Shown: piece after piece, positions 27,681 to 36,899 of the stretch | How positions within the stretch are numbered: position 1 is the first letter of the stretch | Layout of the letters: every line of letters starts with the position of its first letter | Assembly (NCBI RefSeq): GCF_000513095.1 | Contig: NZ_BAUT01000030.1 | Location: 1-44,590 of the forward strand | Length of the DNA: 44,590 nt | Source: Halalkalibacter wakoensis JCM 9140 | Lineage (GTDB): Bacteria; Bacillota; Bacilli; Bacillales; Bacillaceae_D | Direction: 5' to 3' | The notes under the pieces: generated by a model | What the model was told of the DNA's origin: nothing | What the model saw: only the letters and a program-made list of their open reading frames with translations | The model's database searches: none | Position numbers and translations under genes: made by a program

Positions 27681-28334
27681 ATGTTAAATGAAAAAGGTAT
27701 TGCCTATATGAATGAAAAAGAATATGAAAAAGCTGCTCAAGCTTTTAATGACGCTATTGAAGAGAATCCTAATGATCCAACTGGTTTTATTAATTTTGGG
27801 AATTTATTAGGGTTACTTGGTGATTATGAACGAGCGTTAACGTTTTTTGATAAGGCGATCGGATTAGATGAACGTGCTGCCACTGCGTATTACGGAGCAG
27901 GAACGATTTATTATAAACAAGACCAATTTGAAGAAGCTACCAAAATGTTTAAACAGGCATTAATGGAAAAGCTTGACGAACCAGATGTTCATTTTATGCT
28001 GGGAATGAGCTATTACCAGTTAGGGGCTCTTCCACATGCGTTAGCTTCATTTAAACGGACGGTTGAACTTCAGCCAGAAGATGTTGACGGTCTATTTCAA
28101 TATGGATTATGCTTAGCTCAATTAGAAAAGATTGAGGAGTCCATTGAACAATTTGAACGCGTCGTTCAGTTAGATAACCAGCATGCTGATGCATTTTTTA
28201 ATGTTGGAGTTGCGTATGCCTATCAAGAACGGGCAGAAGATGCATTAGTTGCATTTGAAAAAGCTCTTGAGATCCAGCCTGATCATGCATTAGCGGCAAA
28301 TGGGAAGAAGACGATTGAACAAGCCATCAGATAA
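27681..28334 (+). CDS. Tetratricopeptide-repeat protein (YrrB-like)
   Basis: A 217-aa protein made almost wholly of about six TPR units of 34 residues (for example EYEKAAQAFNDAIEENPND, DYERALTFFDKAIGLDE, QFEEATKMFKQALME). TPR solenoids bind protein partners; the partner is unknown. Position between mnmA and recD2 matches B. subtilis yrrB. ATG 27681 has SD AGGAGG. recD2 starts 12 nt after its stop. Confidence 0.92.
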   Translation: MLNEKGIAYMNEKEYEKAAQAFNDAIEENPNDPTGFINFGNLLGLLGDYERALTFFDKAIGLDERAATAYYGAGTIYYKQDQFEEATKMFKQALMEKLDEPDVHFMLGMSYYQLGALPHALASFKRTVELQPEDVDGLFQYGLCLAQLEKIEESIEQFERVVQLDNQHADAFFNVGVAYAYQERAEDALVAFEKALEIQPDHALAANGKKTIEQAIR

Positions 28335-28346
28335 GGGTGATGACAT

Positions 28347-30635
28347 GTGACTGAAGAAGAGAAATCGGTTGAACGAGGCTTTATAAAAGGAACCGTAAGT
28401 CATATTGTGTTCCGGAATGAAGAAAACTACTATACAGTCGCTCTTATTCATATACAACAAACAAATGAAGAGATAAAAGAAAAGAAAATAACCATTGTTG
28501 GTACTCTTCCTAAGTTAGAGCAAGAGGAAACTTTTTTGTTTTTTGGGAGAGTAATCGATCACCCCAAGTTTGGTCTTCAGTATCAAGTAGAGCAATTTAG
28601 GAGAGACCTACCTCAGACGAAAAATGGAATTGTTCAATATTTATCAAGTGGACGCTTTCCTGGAGTCGGAATCAAAACAGCTGAAGCAATCGTAGATAAG
28701 CTTGGAGAAAGAGCGATTACTAGAATTGTTGAGGATCGAACAGCATTGGCAGAAGTTCCGAAATTATCAAAAGAAAAAGCCGATTCGTTATATGAACAGC
28801 TTGTTGATCAACAAGGTGTAGAGCAAGTGTTAATGACGTTGTCCAAACACGGTTTCGGCGTGGAGCTATCCATGAAAGTGTACCAAGCATATGGGTTACA
28901 AGCTCTTGATATTATTCAAACAAACCCTTACCAATTAATCGCGGATGTGGAAGGGATTGGTTTTAGAAGAGCTGATTTGCTAGGAGCTGCGATTGGTATA
29001 ACAGGCAAACATCCTGACCGAATCCGAGCGGGCTGCTTGTATTTATTACAAGAACTTTGTTTGTCCGACGGACACGTCTTTTTGCCAAAAGACGAATTAA
29101 TTCCACACGTTTTATCCTTGCTGTCTTCTTATGACTGTAAATTGGAAGAGGCTGAAGTCGAAGAACAGCTTTTGCTTATGCAAGAAGGGGATGAAATTCG
29201 CACAGAAGATGACCGAGTATATGTGAAGACACTTTACTTTGCTGAAAAAGGTATTGTCTCTAGCGTTCAGCGTTTACTGAGTCAGGAAATTGAAGATGAA
29301 TTCCCAGAAGCGGAGTTTCTAAAAGCATTAGGACAGTTGGAAGAGGAACAAAAAATGGAATATGCTTCTTCACAAAAGGAAGCCATTCAAACAGCTCTTT
29401 CTTCTTCACTGATGATTTTAACGGGAGGACCAGGAACGGGGAAAACAACGGTAATAAAAGGGATTGTAGAACTTTATGCTCGTCTACATGGTCTTTCGTT
29501 AGACAAAAAAGCTTATACAAAAAGCAACCCGTTTCCTATTTTGTTAGTTGCCCCAACGGGAAGAGCAGCGAAACGAATGAGTGAGGCAACCGAGTTGCCA
29601 GCTACAACCATTCACCGACTCTTAGGCTGGAAGGGTGGAAGTGGTGGATTTGAAAAAGGCGATCATGAGCAGCTAGAAGGAGAACTTTTAATCGTTGATG
29701 AAACGTCGATGGTGGATATTTGGTTAATGAATCAACTATTGAAGGCGATACCTAAAGGAATGCAAGTCGTGCTTGTAGGTGATCAAGACCAGTTGCCATC
29801 AGTTGGACCCGGACAAGTCTTACGTGATTTCCTTGAGTCGAATATGATTCCTACCGTTCATTTAATTGATATTTACAGGCAAGCAGAAGGTTCATCGATT
29901 ATCGAGTTAGCTCATTCGATGAAAGAAGGTGTAATGCCTACAAACTTACCAGACCCTCAACCAGATCGTCGCTTCTTTCCATGTCAAATTGATCACGTTC
30001 AGCAAGTCGTCTCACAAATTTGTGAAAATGCGATGAAAAAAGGTTACACGGCAAAAGAAATCCAAGTATTAGCTCCTATGTACAAAGGACAAGCAGGAAT
30101 TACAGAGCTTAATACAATGCTCCAAAATTTATTTAACCCAAAAACGGAGCAAAGACGGGAGATTGGTTTTGGTGAAGTTGTGTACCGTACGGGGGATATC
30201 GTACTACAGCTTGTCAATAATCCAGATGAAAATGTCTATAATGGCGACCGTGGTGAAATCGTTGCAATTTTTTATGCAAAAGAAAATCAAGAACGTCAAG
30301 ATCAATTGGTTATTTCATTTGATGGAACTGAAGTGGTGTACGCAAAAAAAGATTTAAATCAAATTACACATGCGTATTGTTGCTCAATTCATAAAGCACA
30401 AGGAAGTGAATTTCCAATTGTTGTGATGCCAGTTGTTCGAAACTATGCACGAATGTTACGAAGGAATTTGCTTTACACCGGAATTACAAGGGCAAAACAA
30501 TTTCTGTTGTTATGTGGGGACTTAAAAGCAATCCATACTGCTATAACGGATAGAGACGAACAATTAAGAAACTCAATGTTACAGGAAAAGCTTCAGCATT
30601 TGCCAGTGAAAAGTGGAAACGAAACAGGAACATAA
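28347..30635 (+). CDS. recD2: ATP-dependent DNA helicase RecD2 (YrrC)
   Basis: 5'-3' superfamily 1B helicase of the RecD2 type, acting in DNA repair and fork maintenance without RecBC. An N-terminal OB-like domain (GFIKGTVSHIVFRNEENYY) and helix-hairpin-helix repeats come before the motor. Walker A GGPGTGKT is at 360-367, Walker B LLIVDETSMVD follows, and the C-terminal helicase motif HKAQGSEFPIVV is present. Length 762 aa. Start is GTG 28347, since SD AAGGGTGA lies 6 nt upstream and ATG 28345 runs straight into TGA. Confidence 0.95.
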   Translation: MTEEEKSVERGFIKGTVSHIVFRNEENYYTVALIHIQQTNEEIKEKKITIVGTLPKLEQEETFLFFGRVIDHPKFGLQYQVEQFRRDLPQTKNGIVQYLSSGRFPGVGIKTAEAIVDKLGERAITRIVEDRTALAEVPKLSKEKADSLYEQLVDQQGVEQVLMTLSKHGFGVELSMKVYQAYGLQALDIIQTNPYQLIADVEGIGFRRADLLGAAIGITGKHPDRIRAGCLYLLQELCLSDGHVFLPKDELIPHVLSLLSSYDCKLEEAEVEEQLLLMQEGDEIRTEDDRVYVKTLYFAEKGIVSSVQRLLSQEIEDEFPEAEFLKALGQLEEEQKMEYASSQKEAIQTALSSSLMILTGGPGTGKTTVIKGIVELYARLHGLSLDKKAYTKSNPFPILLVAPTGRAAKRMSEATELPATTIHRLLGWKGGSGGFEKGDHEQLEGELLIVDETSMVDIWLMNQLLKAIPKGMQVVLVGDQDQLPSVGPGQVLRDFLESNMIPTVHLIDIYRQAEGSSIIELAHSMKEGVMPTNLPDPQPDRRFFPCQIDHVQQVVSQICENAMKKGYTAKEIQVLAPMYKGQAGITELNTMLQNLFNPKTEQRREIGFGEVVYRTGDIVLQLVNNPDENVYNGDRGEIVAIFYAKENQERQDQLVISFDGTEVVYAKKDLNQITHAYCCSIHKAQGSEFPIVVMPVVRNYARMLRRNLLYTGITRAKQFLLLCGDLKAIHTAITDRDEQLRNSMLQEKLQHLPVKSGNETGT

Positions 30636-30643
30636 TTAATAGG

Positions 30644-30690
30644 AAATCGCCACACACTAACGTTGTGTTAGGAAAGGTGGCGATTTTTTT
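30644..30690 (+). terminator. Terminator after recD2, overlapping the next gene's SD
   Basis: AAATCGCCAC pairs with GTGGCGATTT, followed by T5, with an inner ACAC..GTGT hairpin. The 3' arm contains AAAGGTGG, the SD of the PRC-barrel gene, whose TTG start overlaps the end of the T run. Confidence 0.85.
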
Positions 30691-31162
30691 GCGTACTTTT
30701 TCAACGATTGAAGGATTACCTGTCCTATCAATTACAACGGGTAAAGAGTGCGGACATGTGTTGGATTTGATCTATGAAGATGGTAAGGTAAGTGGCTTCC
30801 TAGTTGATCCAAAAGGTTGGTTTCAGAAACATTTATTTTTGCCTGTTTCAAGCATTACAAGCATTGGAACAGATGGAGTTATGGTTAAAGATGGTCAAGC
30901 ATTGCAACAACTTAAACCTGAACAAAAACATGCACACCACTTAAAACACGGGAAACATCGTCTTCACGGAATCGCATTGCTAACAGCAGAAGGTGAGAAA
31001 TTAGGGTTGCTAGAAGACGTATATTTTCTTGAGGAAGTGGGCACGATTGTAGGGTATGAGGTGACGGAAGGCTTGGTGGCAGATTTAGTAGAAGGTCGAA
31101 GGGTAGTAAAAAGTGAATCTACTTTAACGATCGCTGGGGGCCGAGCCATTCTACATGATTAG
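30689..31162 (+). CDS. PRC-barrel domain protein (YrrD-like)
   Basis: A 157-aa protein with two PRC-barrel-like beta domains (GLPVLSITTGKECGHVLDLIY, and EKLGLLEDVYFLEEVGTIVGY, each about 75 residues). PRC barrels bind RNA or protein partners; the role here is unknown. TTG 30689 is chosen: AAAGGTGG lies 8 nt upstream, and the resulting MRTFSTIEGLPV matches the MRTFS start I recall for B. subtilis YrrD. The longer frame from 30665 would run through the terminator stem. The SD sits in that hairpin, so expression may be conditional. Confidence 0.85.
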   Translation: MRTFSTIEGLPVLSITTGKECGHVLDLIYEDGKVSGFLVDPKGWFQKHLFLPVSSITSIGTDGVMVKDGQALQQLKPEQKHAHHLKHGKHRLHGIALLTAEGEKLGLLEDVYFLEEVGTIVGYEVTEGLVADLVEGRRVVKSESTLTIAGGRAILHD

Positions 31163-31179
31163 AAGGGAGTCTTGTGCCA

Positions 31180-31368
31180 ATGCAATGTCCAAACTGTAAA
31201 AGCAAAGATATCGGAAAAATTGGAACCAATCAATACTATTGTTGGAACTGCTTTATTGAAATGAGTTTAGTAAAAGGACGATTGTCCACGCATCAGGTTG
31301 AAGAAGATGGATCACTTAGTTCACTCGACGATTTATTTGAAGAAGAGGATCTTCAAGTTGAAATGTAA
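31180..31368 (+). CDS. Small zinc-ribbon protein
   Basis: A 62-aa protein with CPNCKS at residues 3-8 and CWNCFIE near 20-26: two CxxC pairs forming a zinc ribbon, followed by an acidic tail (EEDGSLSSLDDLFEEED). Similar small proteins occupy this site in Bacillus (possibly yrzR); function unknown. ATG 31180 and GTG 31174 are both possible: the SD AAGGGAG (31163-31169) is a little far from the first and too near the second. Confidence 0.82.
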   Translation: MQCPNCKSKDIGKIGTNQYYCWNCFIEMSLVKGRLSTHQVEEDGSLSSLDDLFEEEDLQVEM

Positions 31369-31420
31369 ACAAGAACTTTTTATAAAAGGTAACAAATTAG
31401 GTAACAAATCAAATGAGGTA

Positions 31421-31469
31421 AAGAGGGCTGCGCGATTCACTAAGTAAATGTGACGTTCACTCTCTTTTT
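31421..31469 (+). terminator. Imperfect terminator-like hairpin
   Basis: AGAGGG...ATTCAC can pair loosely with GTGACG...CTCTCT, followed by TTTTT. Several mismatches. The rest of the 212-nt gap holds a direct repeat GGTAACAAAT (twice near 31388 and 31401) and no gene I can support. Confidence 0.35.
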
Positions 31470-31580
31470 CTATGCGCACCTAAGTCAAGGTGAGATCGGT
31501 TCTTTATAGAGTCTTTATTTATTTAACCCAAAAAAAACGAGCACGCAAAACAGCCTTTAAAAAAGATGAGGGGTGTATAG

Positions 31581-32639
31581 ATGGAACTGAACCAAAAGTG
31601 GCTATATCGCCTTGTTTTTACTTTGCTTTCCTTATTAATCATTTATATGATTGTTCAGTTGTCTCCTTTACTATCTCCATTTGGAGCAATGATTAGAGCC
31701 CTTGTTTTACCAGTGGGAATTGCTATTTTGCTAACTTATTTGCTACATCCACTAGTTGAGAAAATGCATGATTCAGGTTTATCTAGACCAATTGCCGTAC
31801 TGCTTATTTTTATCGCGATTGTTTTAACATTTGGCTTTTTACTAACAATTGGTCTTCCCTCTTTTATTAATCAGATTCAACACGCTTTTGACACAATCCC
31901 AGCACAAATAAGGGAGTTGGAACGAGAAACAGCACGAATTCAGCGATATGTAGAAACCTTGCCTGCACCTTTGCAAAATCAAACGCAGGAGTGGCGTGTT
32001 CAATTGGTTCAAATGGGGGAAAGTGCGTTTGATCAAATTGAGCAAGCAGCCTTGTTTTTATTAAAGTCCATGTTCGCTTTTATTGTGATCCCATTTTTGG
32101 TGTTCTTTTTCTTGAAAGATCATGATGCGATTAGACGATTATGCTGGTATATCACGCCAAGAAATTGGAGAGAGCCTCTCAAAAAATATGTAAAAGATGT
32201 TGATCATACATTTGGTAACTTTATTCGGGGGCAATTACTCGTTTCATTATCGGTATTCATCATTTCTACGATTGGCCTATGGGCACTGGGGGTTCCATAT
32301 CCCATTTTACTTGGCCTTTTTATGGGGGCAATGGATCTTATTCCGTATTTCGGGCCTTTTATTGGGGCAGTTCCCGCTGTTATCATCGCTTTTTTACAAT
32401 CATGGCAATTAGGGGTTGCAACGATTGTCTTGATTTTCGTCATTCAGCAAATTGAAGGCAATATTTTGTCACCAGTTATTGTAGGAAAGACATTGCATTT
32501 ACATCCTGCCTTGATTATTCTTGCATTATTAGTAGGAGTGGAAATTGGTGGTTTTATTGGCATGCTAATTGCGGTGCCTATTCTAGCGGTTGGAAAAGTA
32601 ACCTTATTGCACATTCGTTTTCATTTTATGAAAGATTGA
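31581..32639 (+). CDS. AI-2E transporter family protein (YrrI-like)
   Basis: A 352-aa membrane protein of the AI-2E exporter-like family (TerC/TqsA/YdiK group), with about eight helices: two pairs near residues 10-90, a hydrophilic middle (about 95-150), and four more segments from 150 on, including GLFMGAMDLIPYFGPFIGAVPA and the QQIEGNILSPVIVGK loop that marks the family. Substrate unknown; some relatives are Na+/H+ antiporters or signal exporters. ATG 31581 has SD GAGGGGTG. The alaS-leader promoter begins inside its last codons. Confidence 0.9.
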   Translation: MELNQKWLYRLVFTLLSLLIIYMIVQLSPLLSPFGAMIRALVLPVGIAILLTYLLHPLVEKMHDSGLSRPIAVLLIFIAIVLTFGFLLTIGLPSFINQIQHAFDTIPAQIRELERETARIQRYVETLPAPLQNQTQEWRVQLVQMGESAFDQIEQAALFLLKSMFAFIVIPFLVFFFLKDHDAIRRLCWYITPRNWREPLKKYVKDVDHTFGNFIRGQLLVSLSVFIISTIGLWALGVPYPILLGLFMGAMDLIPYFGPFIGAVPAVIIAFLQSWQLGVATIVLIFVIQQIEGNILSPVIVGKTLHLHPALIILALLVGVEIGGFIGMLIAVPILAVGKVTLLHIRFHFMKD

Positions 32640-32664
32640 CAAGTGCTGGGTGGATTTCTATAAT
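32636..32664 (+). promoter_or_regulatory. Consensus sigma-A promoter of the alaS T-box leader
   Basis: TTGACA (32636-32641), 17 nt, TATAAT (32659-32664): perfect consensus. The -35 box contains the stop codon of the upstream membrane-protein gene. Predicted start near 32671. Confidence 0.92.
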
Positions 32665-32670
32665 AGAAGG

Positions 32671-32918
32671 CGTACAAACTGTTATGTTTAAAACGTTGAT
32701 GGAACAAGTATGAAGCATTCCACTCTAAAGAGAGGTGTACCTTGGCTGAAAGTACACTGGGTAAGGGGCTTTTGAACGCTACTCCTGAGTGCAGATAAAT
32801 CTCTGACGTTCGCCGCGTTAAGGCGTTAAAGTGATAGTTAACAGATATAGTTAACTATAATTAGGGTGGTACCGCGTGATAACTCTCGTCCCTTTTCTAG
32901 GGATTAGGGTTTTTTTTA
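32671..32918 (+). promoter_or_regulatory. T-box leader controlling alaS
   Basis: T-box sequence AGGGTGGTACCGCG at 32863-32876, followed by a G-U-containing terminator (about 32881-32918) ending in a run of eight T. A GCT (Ala) triplet occurs in GAACGCTACTCC (about 32775-32786), a suitable specifier for tRNA-Ala. Uncharged tRNA-Ala should favour antitermination and alaS transcription. The specifier assignment rests on position and the downstream gene. Confidence 0.93.
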
Positions 32919-32957
32919 TTGTCAAAAATTATTTCTATACATAAGGAGAGAGAAAAG

Positions 32958-35597
32958 ATGAAATCATTAACTTCTGCTCAAGTTAGACAAATGTATTTAG
33001 ATTTCTTTAAGGAAAAAGGACATGATATTGAACCTAGTGCTTCTTTAGTTCCACATGAAGATCCTTCTTTATTGTGGATTAACAGTGGAGTTGCAACATT
33101 AAAGAAATACTTTGACGGACGTGTGATCCCTGAAAATCCACGTATTACAAATGCGCAAAAATCCATTCGTACGAATGATATCGAAAACGTTGGGAAAACA
33201 GCTCGTCACCATACGTTTTTTGAAATGCTTGGGAACTTCTCAATCGGCGATTATTTCAAAGAGGAAGCGATTGAGTGGGCATGGGAGTTCTTAACAAGTG
33301 AAAAGTGGATTGGCTTTGATCCAGAAAAATTATCCGTAACCGTTCATCCAGAAGACAATGAAGCTTATGATTATTGGAAAGAGAAAATTGGAATTCCTGA
33401 AGAGCGCATCATTCGTTTAGAAGGAAACTTCTGGGATATCGGAGAAGGACCAAGTGGGCCAAATACGGAAATTTTCTACGATCGTGGAGAAAGCTATGGC
33501 AATGATGAGACGGATCCAGAGCTCTATCCAGGTGGAGAAAATGAGCGATATTTAGAAGTGTGGAACCTTGTGTTCTCTCAATTTAATCATAACCCTGATG
33601 GCACATACACACCTCTTCCTAAGAAAAACATTGATACAGGGATGGGGCTAGAGCGAATGGTTTCGGTTATTCAAGATACACGAACGAACTTTGAGACCGA
33701 TTTATTTATGCCGATCATTAAAGCAACTGAGAACATGTCTGGAGTTCAATATGGAAAAAATCAGGAAACGGATGTCGCGTTCAAAGTCATTGCTGATCAT
33801 GTACGTACCGTAACGTTTGCTGTTGCTGATGGTGCTCTTCCTTCGAATGAAGGACGTGGCTATGTTCTAAGAAGATTGCTACGCCGAGCAGTTCGCTATG
33901 CAAAATTGATTTCCATTCACAAACCATTTATGTTTGAGCTTGTTCCGGTAGTTGGCGATATTATGGTTGATTTTTATCCGGAAGTAAAAGAAAAAACGGA
34001 ATTTGTCCAAAAAGTAATGAAAAATGAAGAAGAACGTTTTCATGAGACCCTAAATGAAGGCTTATCAATTTTAGAAAAGATTCTTAAAGATGCTGATGAG
34101 TCTGGAAAAAAAGTCATTGATGGAGCTGATGTGTTCCGTTTATATGACACATACGGTTTTCCGGTTGACTTAACGGAAGAATACGTCCAAGAAAAAGGGC
34201 TTGAAATTGACCGTGAAGGCTTTGAGCGTGAGATGGAAGGTCAAAGAGAACGCGCACGTGCTGCACGTCAAGAGTCTGGATCGATGCAAGTACAAGATGA
34301 GGTACTTGGTAAGATCACGGTAGAAAGTACGTTTATTGGCTATGATCACTTACAGGCTGAATCTTCAGTTGAAGTAATTGTGTATGAAAAGGAAACAACA
34401 GACATTGTCCCTGCTGGAAATACAGCTCAAGTTATTCTGAATGAAACCCCATTTTACGCAGAGAGTGGTGGTCAAGTAGCAGATACTGGTAGTATTCGAG
34501 GAGAGAATCTTCTTGCAGAGGTGACAGCTGTTACAAAAGCGCCAAACGGCCAACACCTTCATACTGTTTATGTTAAAGAAGGAGTACTTGAGCAAGGGGC
34601 AGTCGTAACATGTACGGTCGAAGAAACAGAACGAAATTCCATTGTGAAAAACCATACGGCTACGCATTTATTGCATCAAGCATTGAAAGATGTTCTTGGA
34701 GCTCACGTTAACCAGGCTGGATCGATGGTTTCGGAGGATCGTTTGCGTTTTGACTTTTCTCATTTTGGTCAAGTAACTTCTGAAGAAATAAACAAGGTTG
34801 AAGAAATTGTTAACGAAAAAATTTGGAATGCTGTTGCGGTAGACATTTCGGTAAAAAAATTAGATGAAGCAAAAGAAATGGGAGCGATGGCTCTATTCGG
34901 GGAAAAATACGGTGAAACGGTTCGAGTGGTCCAAGTTGGTGATTATAGTTTAGAGCTATGTGGTGGGTGCCATGTTCGCAATACAGCTGAAATTGGAATG
35001 TTCAAACTAGTATCTGAATCAGGAATTGGTGCAGGTGTTCGTCGGATTGAAGCTGTAACGGGTAAGGCTGCTTATGAGCACATGAATGCACAAATTCAGC
35101 TGTTGAAGGATGTTGCAGCGAACTTAAAAGTAAAACGAGTTCAAGATGTTCCGGCGAGAGTGGAATCAACGTTGCAACAAATTCGCGATTTACAAAGAGA
35201 AAATGAATCTTTAACGGCAAAATTGGGCAATATGGAAGCTGGGAATCTTGTTAATGAAGCAGTTGAAATCAATGGAGTAAAAGTATTAGCGAAAAAAGTA
35301 GAAGCTGCTGATATGGACGGATTACGAGGAATTGTTGATACGTTGAAACAAGATTTAACATCCGGAATCATCGTTTTAGGTGCTGTTTCTAATGGGAAGG
35401 TAAACATCGTAGCAGGTGTAACAAAGGATCTACTTGATAAAGGATATCATGCAGGGAAATTAGTGAAAGAAGTTGCAACTCGTTGTGGAGGTGGCGGTGG
35501 TGGCCGTCCAGATATGGCACAAGCTGGAGGGAAAAACCCTGCAGAGCTAGAATCTGCCTTATCTTTTGTTGAAGAATATGTTCACACGATTTCCTAA
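32958..35597 (+). CDS. alaS: Alanine-tRNA ligase
   Basis: Charges tRNA-Ala and edits mischarged Ser/Gly. The class II catalytic core is N-terminal. The editing domain has the zinc ligands HTATH (566-570) and C668/H672 in CGGCH. The C-terminal C-Ala/DHHA1 domain ends with the glycine-rich [15 protein letters not shown]. Length 879 aa is normal. ATG 32958 has SD AAGGAGAG; the longer frame from 32919 lies in the terminator's T run. Regulated by the T-box leader just upstream. Confidence 0.97.
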   Translation: MKSLTSAQVRQMYLDFFKEKGHDIEPSASLVPHEDPSLLWINSGVATLKKYFDGRVIPENPRITNAQKSIRTNDIENVGKTARHHTFFEMLGNFSIGDYFKEEAIEWAWEFLTSEKWIGFDPEKLSVTVHPEDNEAYDYWKEKIGIPEERIIRLEGNFWDIGEGPSGPNTEIFYDRGESYGNDETDPELYPGGENERYLEVWNLVFSQFNHNPDGTYTPLPKKNIDTGMGLERMVSVIQDTRTNFETDLFMPIIKATENMSGVQYGKNQETDVAFKVIADHVRTVTFAVADGALPSNEGRGYVLRRLLRRAVRYAKLISIHKPFMFELVPVVGDIMVDFYPEVKEKTEFVQKVMKNEEERFHETLNEGLSILEKILKDADESGKKVIDGADVFRLYDTYGFPVDLTEEYVQEKGLEIDREGFEREMEGQRERARAARQESGSMQVQDEVLGKITVESTFIGYDHLQAESSVEVIVYEKETTDIVPAGNTAQVILNETPFYAESGGQVADTGSIRGENLLAEVTAVTKAPNGQHLHTVYVKEGVLEQGAVVTCTVEETERNSIVKNHTATHLLHQALKDVLGAHVNQAGSMVSEDRLRFDFSHFGQVTSEEINKVEEIVNEKIWNAVAVDISVKKLDEAKEMGAMALFGEKYGETVRVVQVGDYSLELCGGCHVRNTAEIGMFKLVSESGIGAGVRRIEAVTGKAAYEHMNAQIQLLKDVAANLKVKRVQDVPARVESTLQQIRDLQRENESLTAKLGNMEAGNLVNEAVEINGVKVLAKKVEAADMDGLRGIVDTLKQDLTSGIIVLGAVSNGKVNIVAGVTKDLLDKGYHAGKLVKEVATRCGGGGGGRPDMAQAGGKNPAELESALSFVEEYVHTIS

Positions 35598-35632
35598 TTC
35601 GACCATTATGGTGTACAATGGAAAATAGACAA

Positions 35633-35669
35633 GTCATTTGACAAAAAATTGAAGGTTTTGTCAAATGAC
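35633..35669. repeat. Perfect 14-bp inverted repeat before ireB
   Basis: GTCATTTGACAAAA (35633-35646) and TTTTGTCAAATGAC (35656-35669) with a 9-nt centre. No T tract follows on the plus strand. It lies in the alaS-ireB gap, 24 nt before the ireB ATG, so it is either an operator or a 5' leader stem. A possible -10 box TACAAT lies at 35614-35619 with no good -35. Confidence 0.8.
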
Positions 35670-35692
35670 AATGAATGAAAGAGGTGTTTGTG

Positions 35693-35965
35693 ATGAGCTC
35701 TATGGACAAAACGATGCAATTTAATTTTCATGATGATACGGTTGATGTTGATGTCCAAGAGGTGCTCCTTTCTGTATATGAGTCACTAGAGGAGAAAGGC
35801 TATAACCCCATTAACCAAATTGTTGGCTACTTACTATCAGGAGACCCAGCGTACATTCCGCGCCATAAAGATGCGCGTACACTCATTCGTAAGTTAGAAC
35901 GTGATGAACTAATTGAAGAGTTAGTGAAATCCTATTTATCACAGCACCGTAAGGAGAATGAATGA
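35693..35965 (+). CDS. ireB: IreB family regulatory phosphoprotein (YrzL, DUF965)
   Basis: A 90-aa protein, nearly identical in pattern to B. subtilis Yrz[16 protein letters not shown], then [27 protein letters not shown] and [19 protein letters not shown]. In Enterococcus faecalis, IreB is a substrate of the PASTA kinase IreK and affects cephalosporin resistance. ATG 35693 has SD AGAGGTG. The stop overlaps the ruvX start (ATGA), so the two are coupled. The ireB-ruvX-DUF1292 order is conserved in Bacillus. Confidence 0.95.
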   Translation: MSSMDKTMQFNFHDDTVDVDVQEVLLSVYESLEEKGYNPINQIVGYLLSGDPAYIPRHKDARTLIRKLERDELIEELVKSYLSQHRKENE

Positions 35966-36381
35966 GAGCACTTGGTTTAGATGTTGGTACAAAGACAATA
36001 GGTGTTGCCTTGAGTGATGAGTTAGGATGGACAGCTCAAGGGCTAACCACAATAAAGCGTGAAGAAAACGAAGAGAAAAAGGACTATCAGGCAATTGCAG
36101 AACTCGTTTTAGAGCATGGTGTGGACACAATTGTAATTGGTATGCCTAAGAATATGAATGGAACCATTGGGCCTAGTGGTGAGCGAAGTCAATTATTTGC
36201 TGACGAATTAAGTGAATATGTTTCGAGCACGATAAAGATGTGGGATGAGCGTTTAACGACGGTAGCAGCCGAAAAAATGCTTATATCTGCTGATGTTAAA
36301 CGTAAAAAAAGAAAGCAAGTCATTGATAAGATGGCAGCGGTCATGATTTTGCAAGGCTATCTTGACCATAAAGGTTCCTAA
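35962..36381 (+). CDS. ruvX: RuvX/YqgF family RNase H-like nuclease (YrrK)
   Basis: RNase H-fold protein of the YqgF family: a putative Holliday-junction resolvase, and a nuclease implicated in 16S rRNA 5' maturation in E. coli. The first acidic strand is [17 protein letters not shown] (D8), [14 protein letters not shown] follows, and DERLTT carries the later catalytic acid. Length 139 aa is normal. ATG overlaps the ireB stop; SD TAAGGAG is in the end of ireB. Confidence 0.95.
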   Translation: MRALGLDVGTKTIGVALSDELGWTAQGLTTIKREENEEKKDYQAIAELVLEHGVDTIVIGMPKNMNGTIGPSGERSQLFADELSEYVSSTIKMWDERLTTVAAEKMLISADVKRKKRKQVIDKMAAVMILQGYLDHKGS

Positions 36382-36406
36382 ACAAAAACAAAGAGGTGCA
36401 ATAGTG

Positions 36407-36697
36407 ATGGCAGAACAAGAAAAAGAAAGAATTGTAATCCCAGATGAAAATGGGGACGAGCATCTTTTTGATGAATTATTCCGATTCCATGTCGATGCTA
36501 CGAACAAATCATACATCCTTGTAACTCCTGTGGGAGCAGAGGAAGATGACGAAGAAGAAGTGGAAGTATTTGCATTCCGCTACGAAGATCGTGAAGGGGA
36601 AGAAGATGATATTGCTTTGTTCCCAGTAGATACGGAAGAAGAGTGGGACATGGTTGAAGAAATGCTAAATACGTTTCAACCAGAAGATGAAGAGTAG
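36407..36697 (+). CDS. yrzB: DUF1292 acidic protein (YrzB)
   Basis: A 96-aa, very acidic protein of the DUF1292 family: IVIPDENGDEHLFDELFRF near the start, an Asp/Glu run at about 49-56, and DTEEEWDMVEEML near the end. Function unknown, but its place after ruvX and before mltG is conserved in Bacilli. ATG 36407 is chosen for SD AGAGGTG (36392-36398) at 8 nt; a GTG codon lies one codon earlier. It is followed by the 35-nt hairpin repeat array. Confidence 0.93.
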   Translation: MAEQEKERIVIPDENGDEHLFDELFRFHVDATNKSYILVTPVGAEEDDEEEVEVFAFRYEDREGEEDDIALFPVDTEEEWDMVEEMLNTFQPEDEE

Positions 36698-36711
36698 TAT
36701 TCTCTTAAAGG

Positions 36712-36837
36712 AGTACCCAAAACCAGGGTACTTTTCGAGAAAAAGCAGTACCCAAAACCAGGGTACTTTTCGAGAAAAAGCAGTACCCAAAACCAGGGTA
36801 CTTTTCGAGAAAAAGCAGTACCCAAAACCAGGGTACT
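36712..36837. repeat. 35-nt tandem repeat array, 3.6 copies
   Basis: Units start at 36712, 36747, 36782 and 36817; the first three are identical 35-mers and the fourth is the first 21 nt. Each unit contains the small hairpin AGTACCC-AAAACCA-GGGTACT followed by TTTCGAGAAAAAGC. The joints (CTTTTCGAGAAAAG) are also self-complementary. There are no spacers, so it is not a CRISPR array, and a period of 35 cannot keep a reading frame. It lies between the DUF1292 gene and mltG; the last unit merges into the terminator at 36807. Confidence 0.97.
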
Positions 36838-36847
36838 GCTTTTTCTC
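36807..36847 (+). terminator. Terminator formed by the last repeat
   Basis: GAGAAAAAGCAGTACCC pairs perfectly (17 bp) with GGGTACTGCTTTTTCTC around loop AAAACCA. The 3' arm supplies the T-rich tract. It ends the alaS-ireB-ruvX-yrzB transcript. Confidence 0.85.
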
Positions 36848-36848
36848 T

Positions 36849-36876
36849 TTCACTTTCGTCGAAATGTAGGTATAAT
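36849..36876 (+). promoter_or_regulatory. Sigma-A promoter of mltG
   Basis: TTCACT (36849-36854), 16 nt, TATAAT (36871-36876), directly after the repeat terminator. Leader about 17 nt. Confidence 0.55.
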
Positions 36877-36899
36877 GAAACGGTGGAAGGAGGAGAATG

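Noticed and set aside
31490-31696. Possible 68-aa ORF before the AI-2E family gene
   Set aside because: No SD before its GTG, and most of it overlaps the confidently assigned membrane-protein gene in another frame.
36712-36837. CRISPR array
   Set aside because: Units are directly adjacent with no spacers, and the unit is part of a terminator hairpin.
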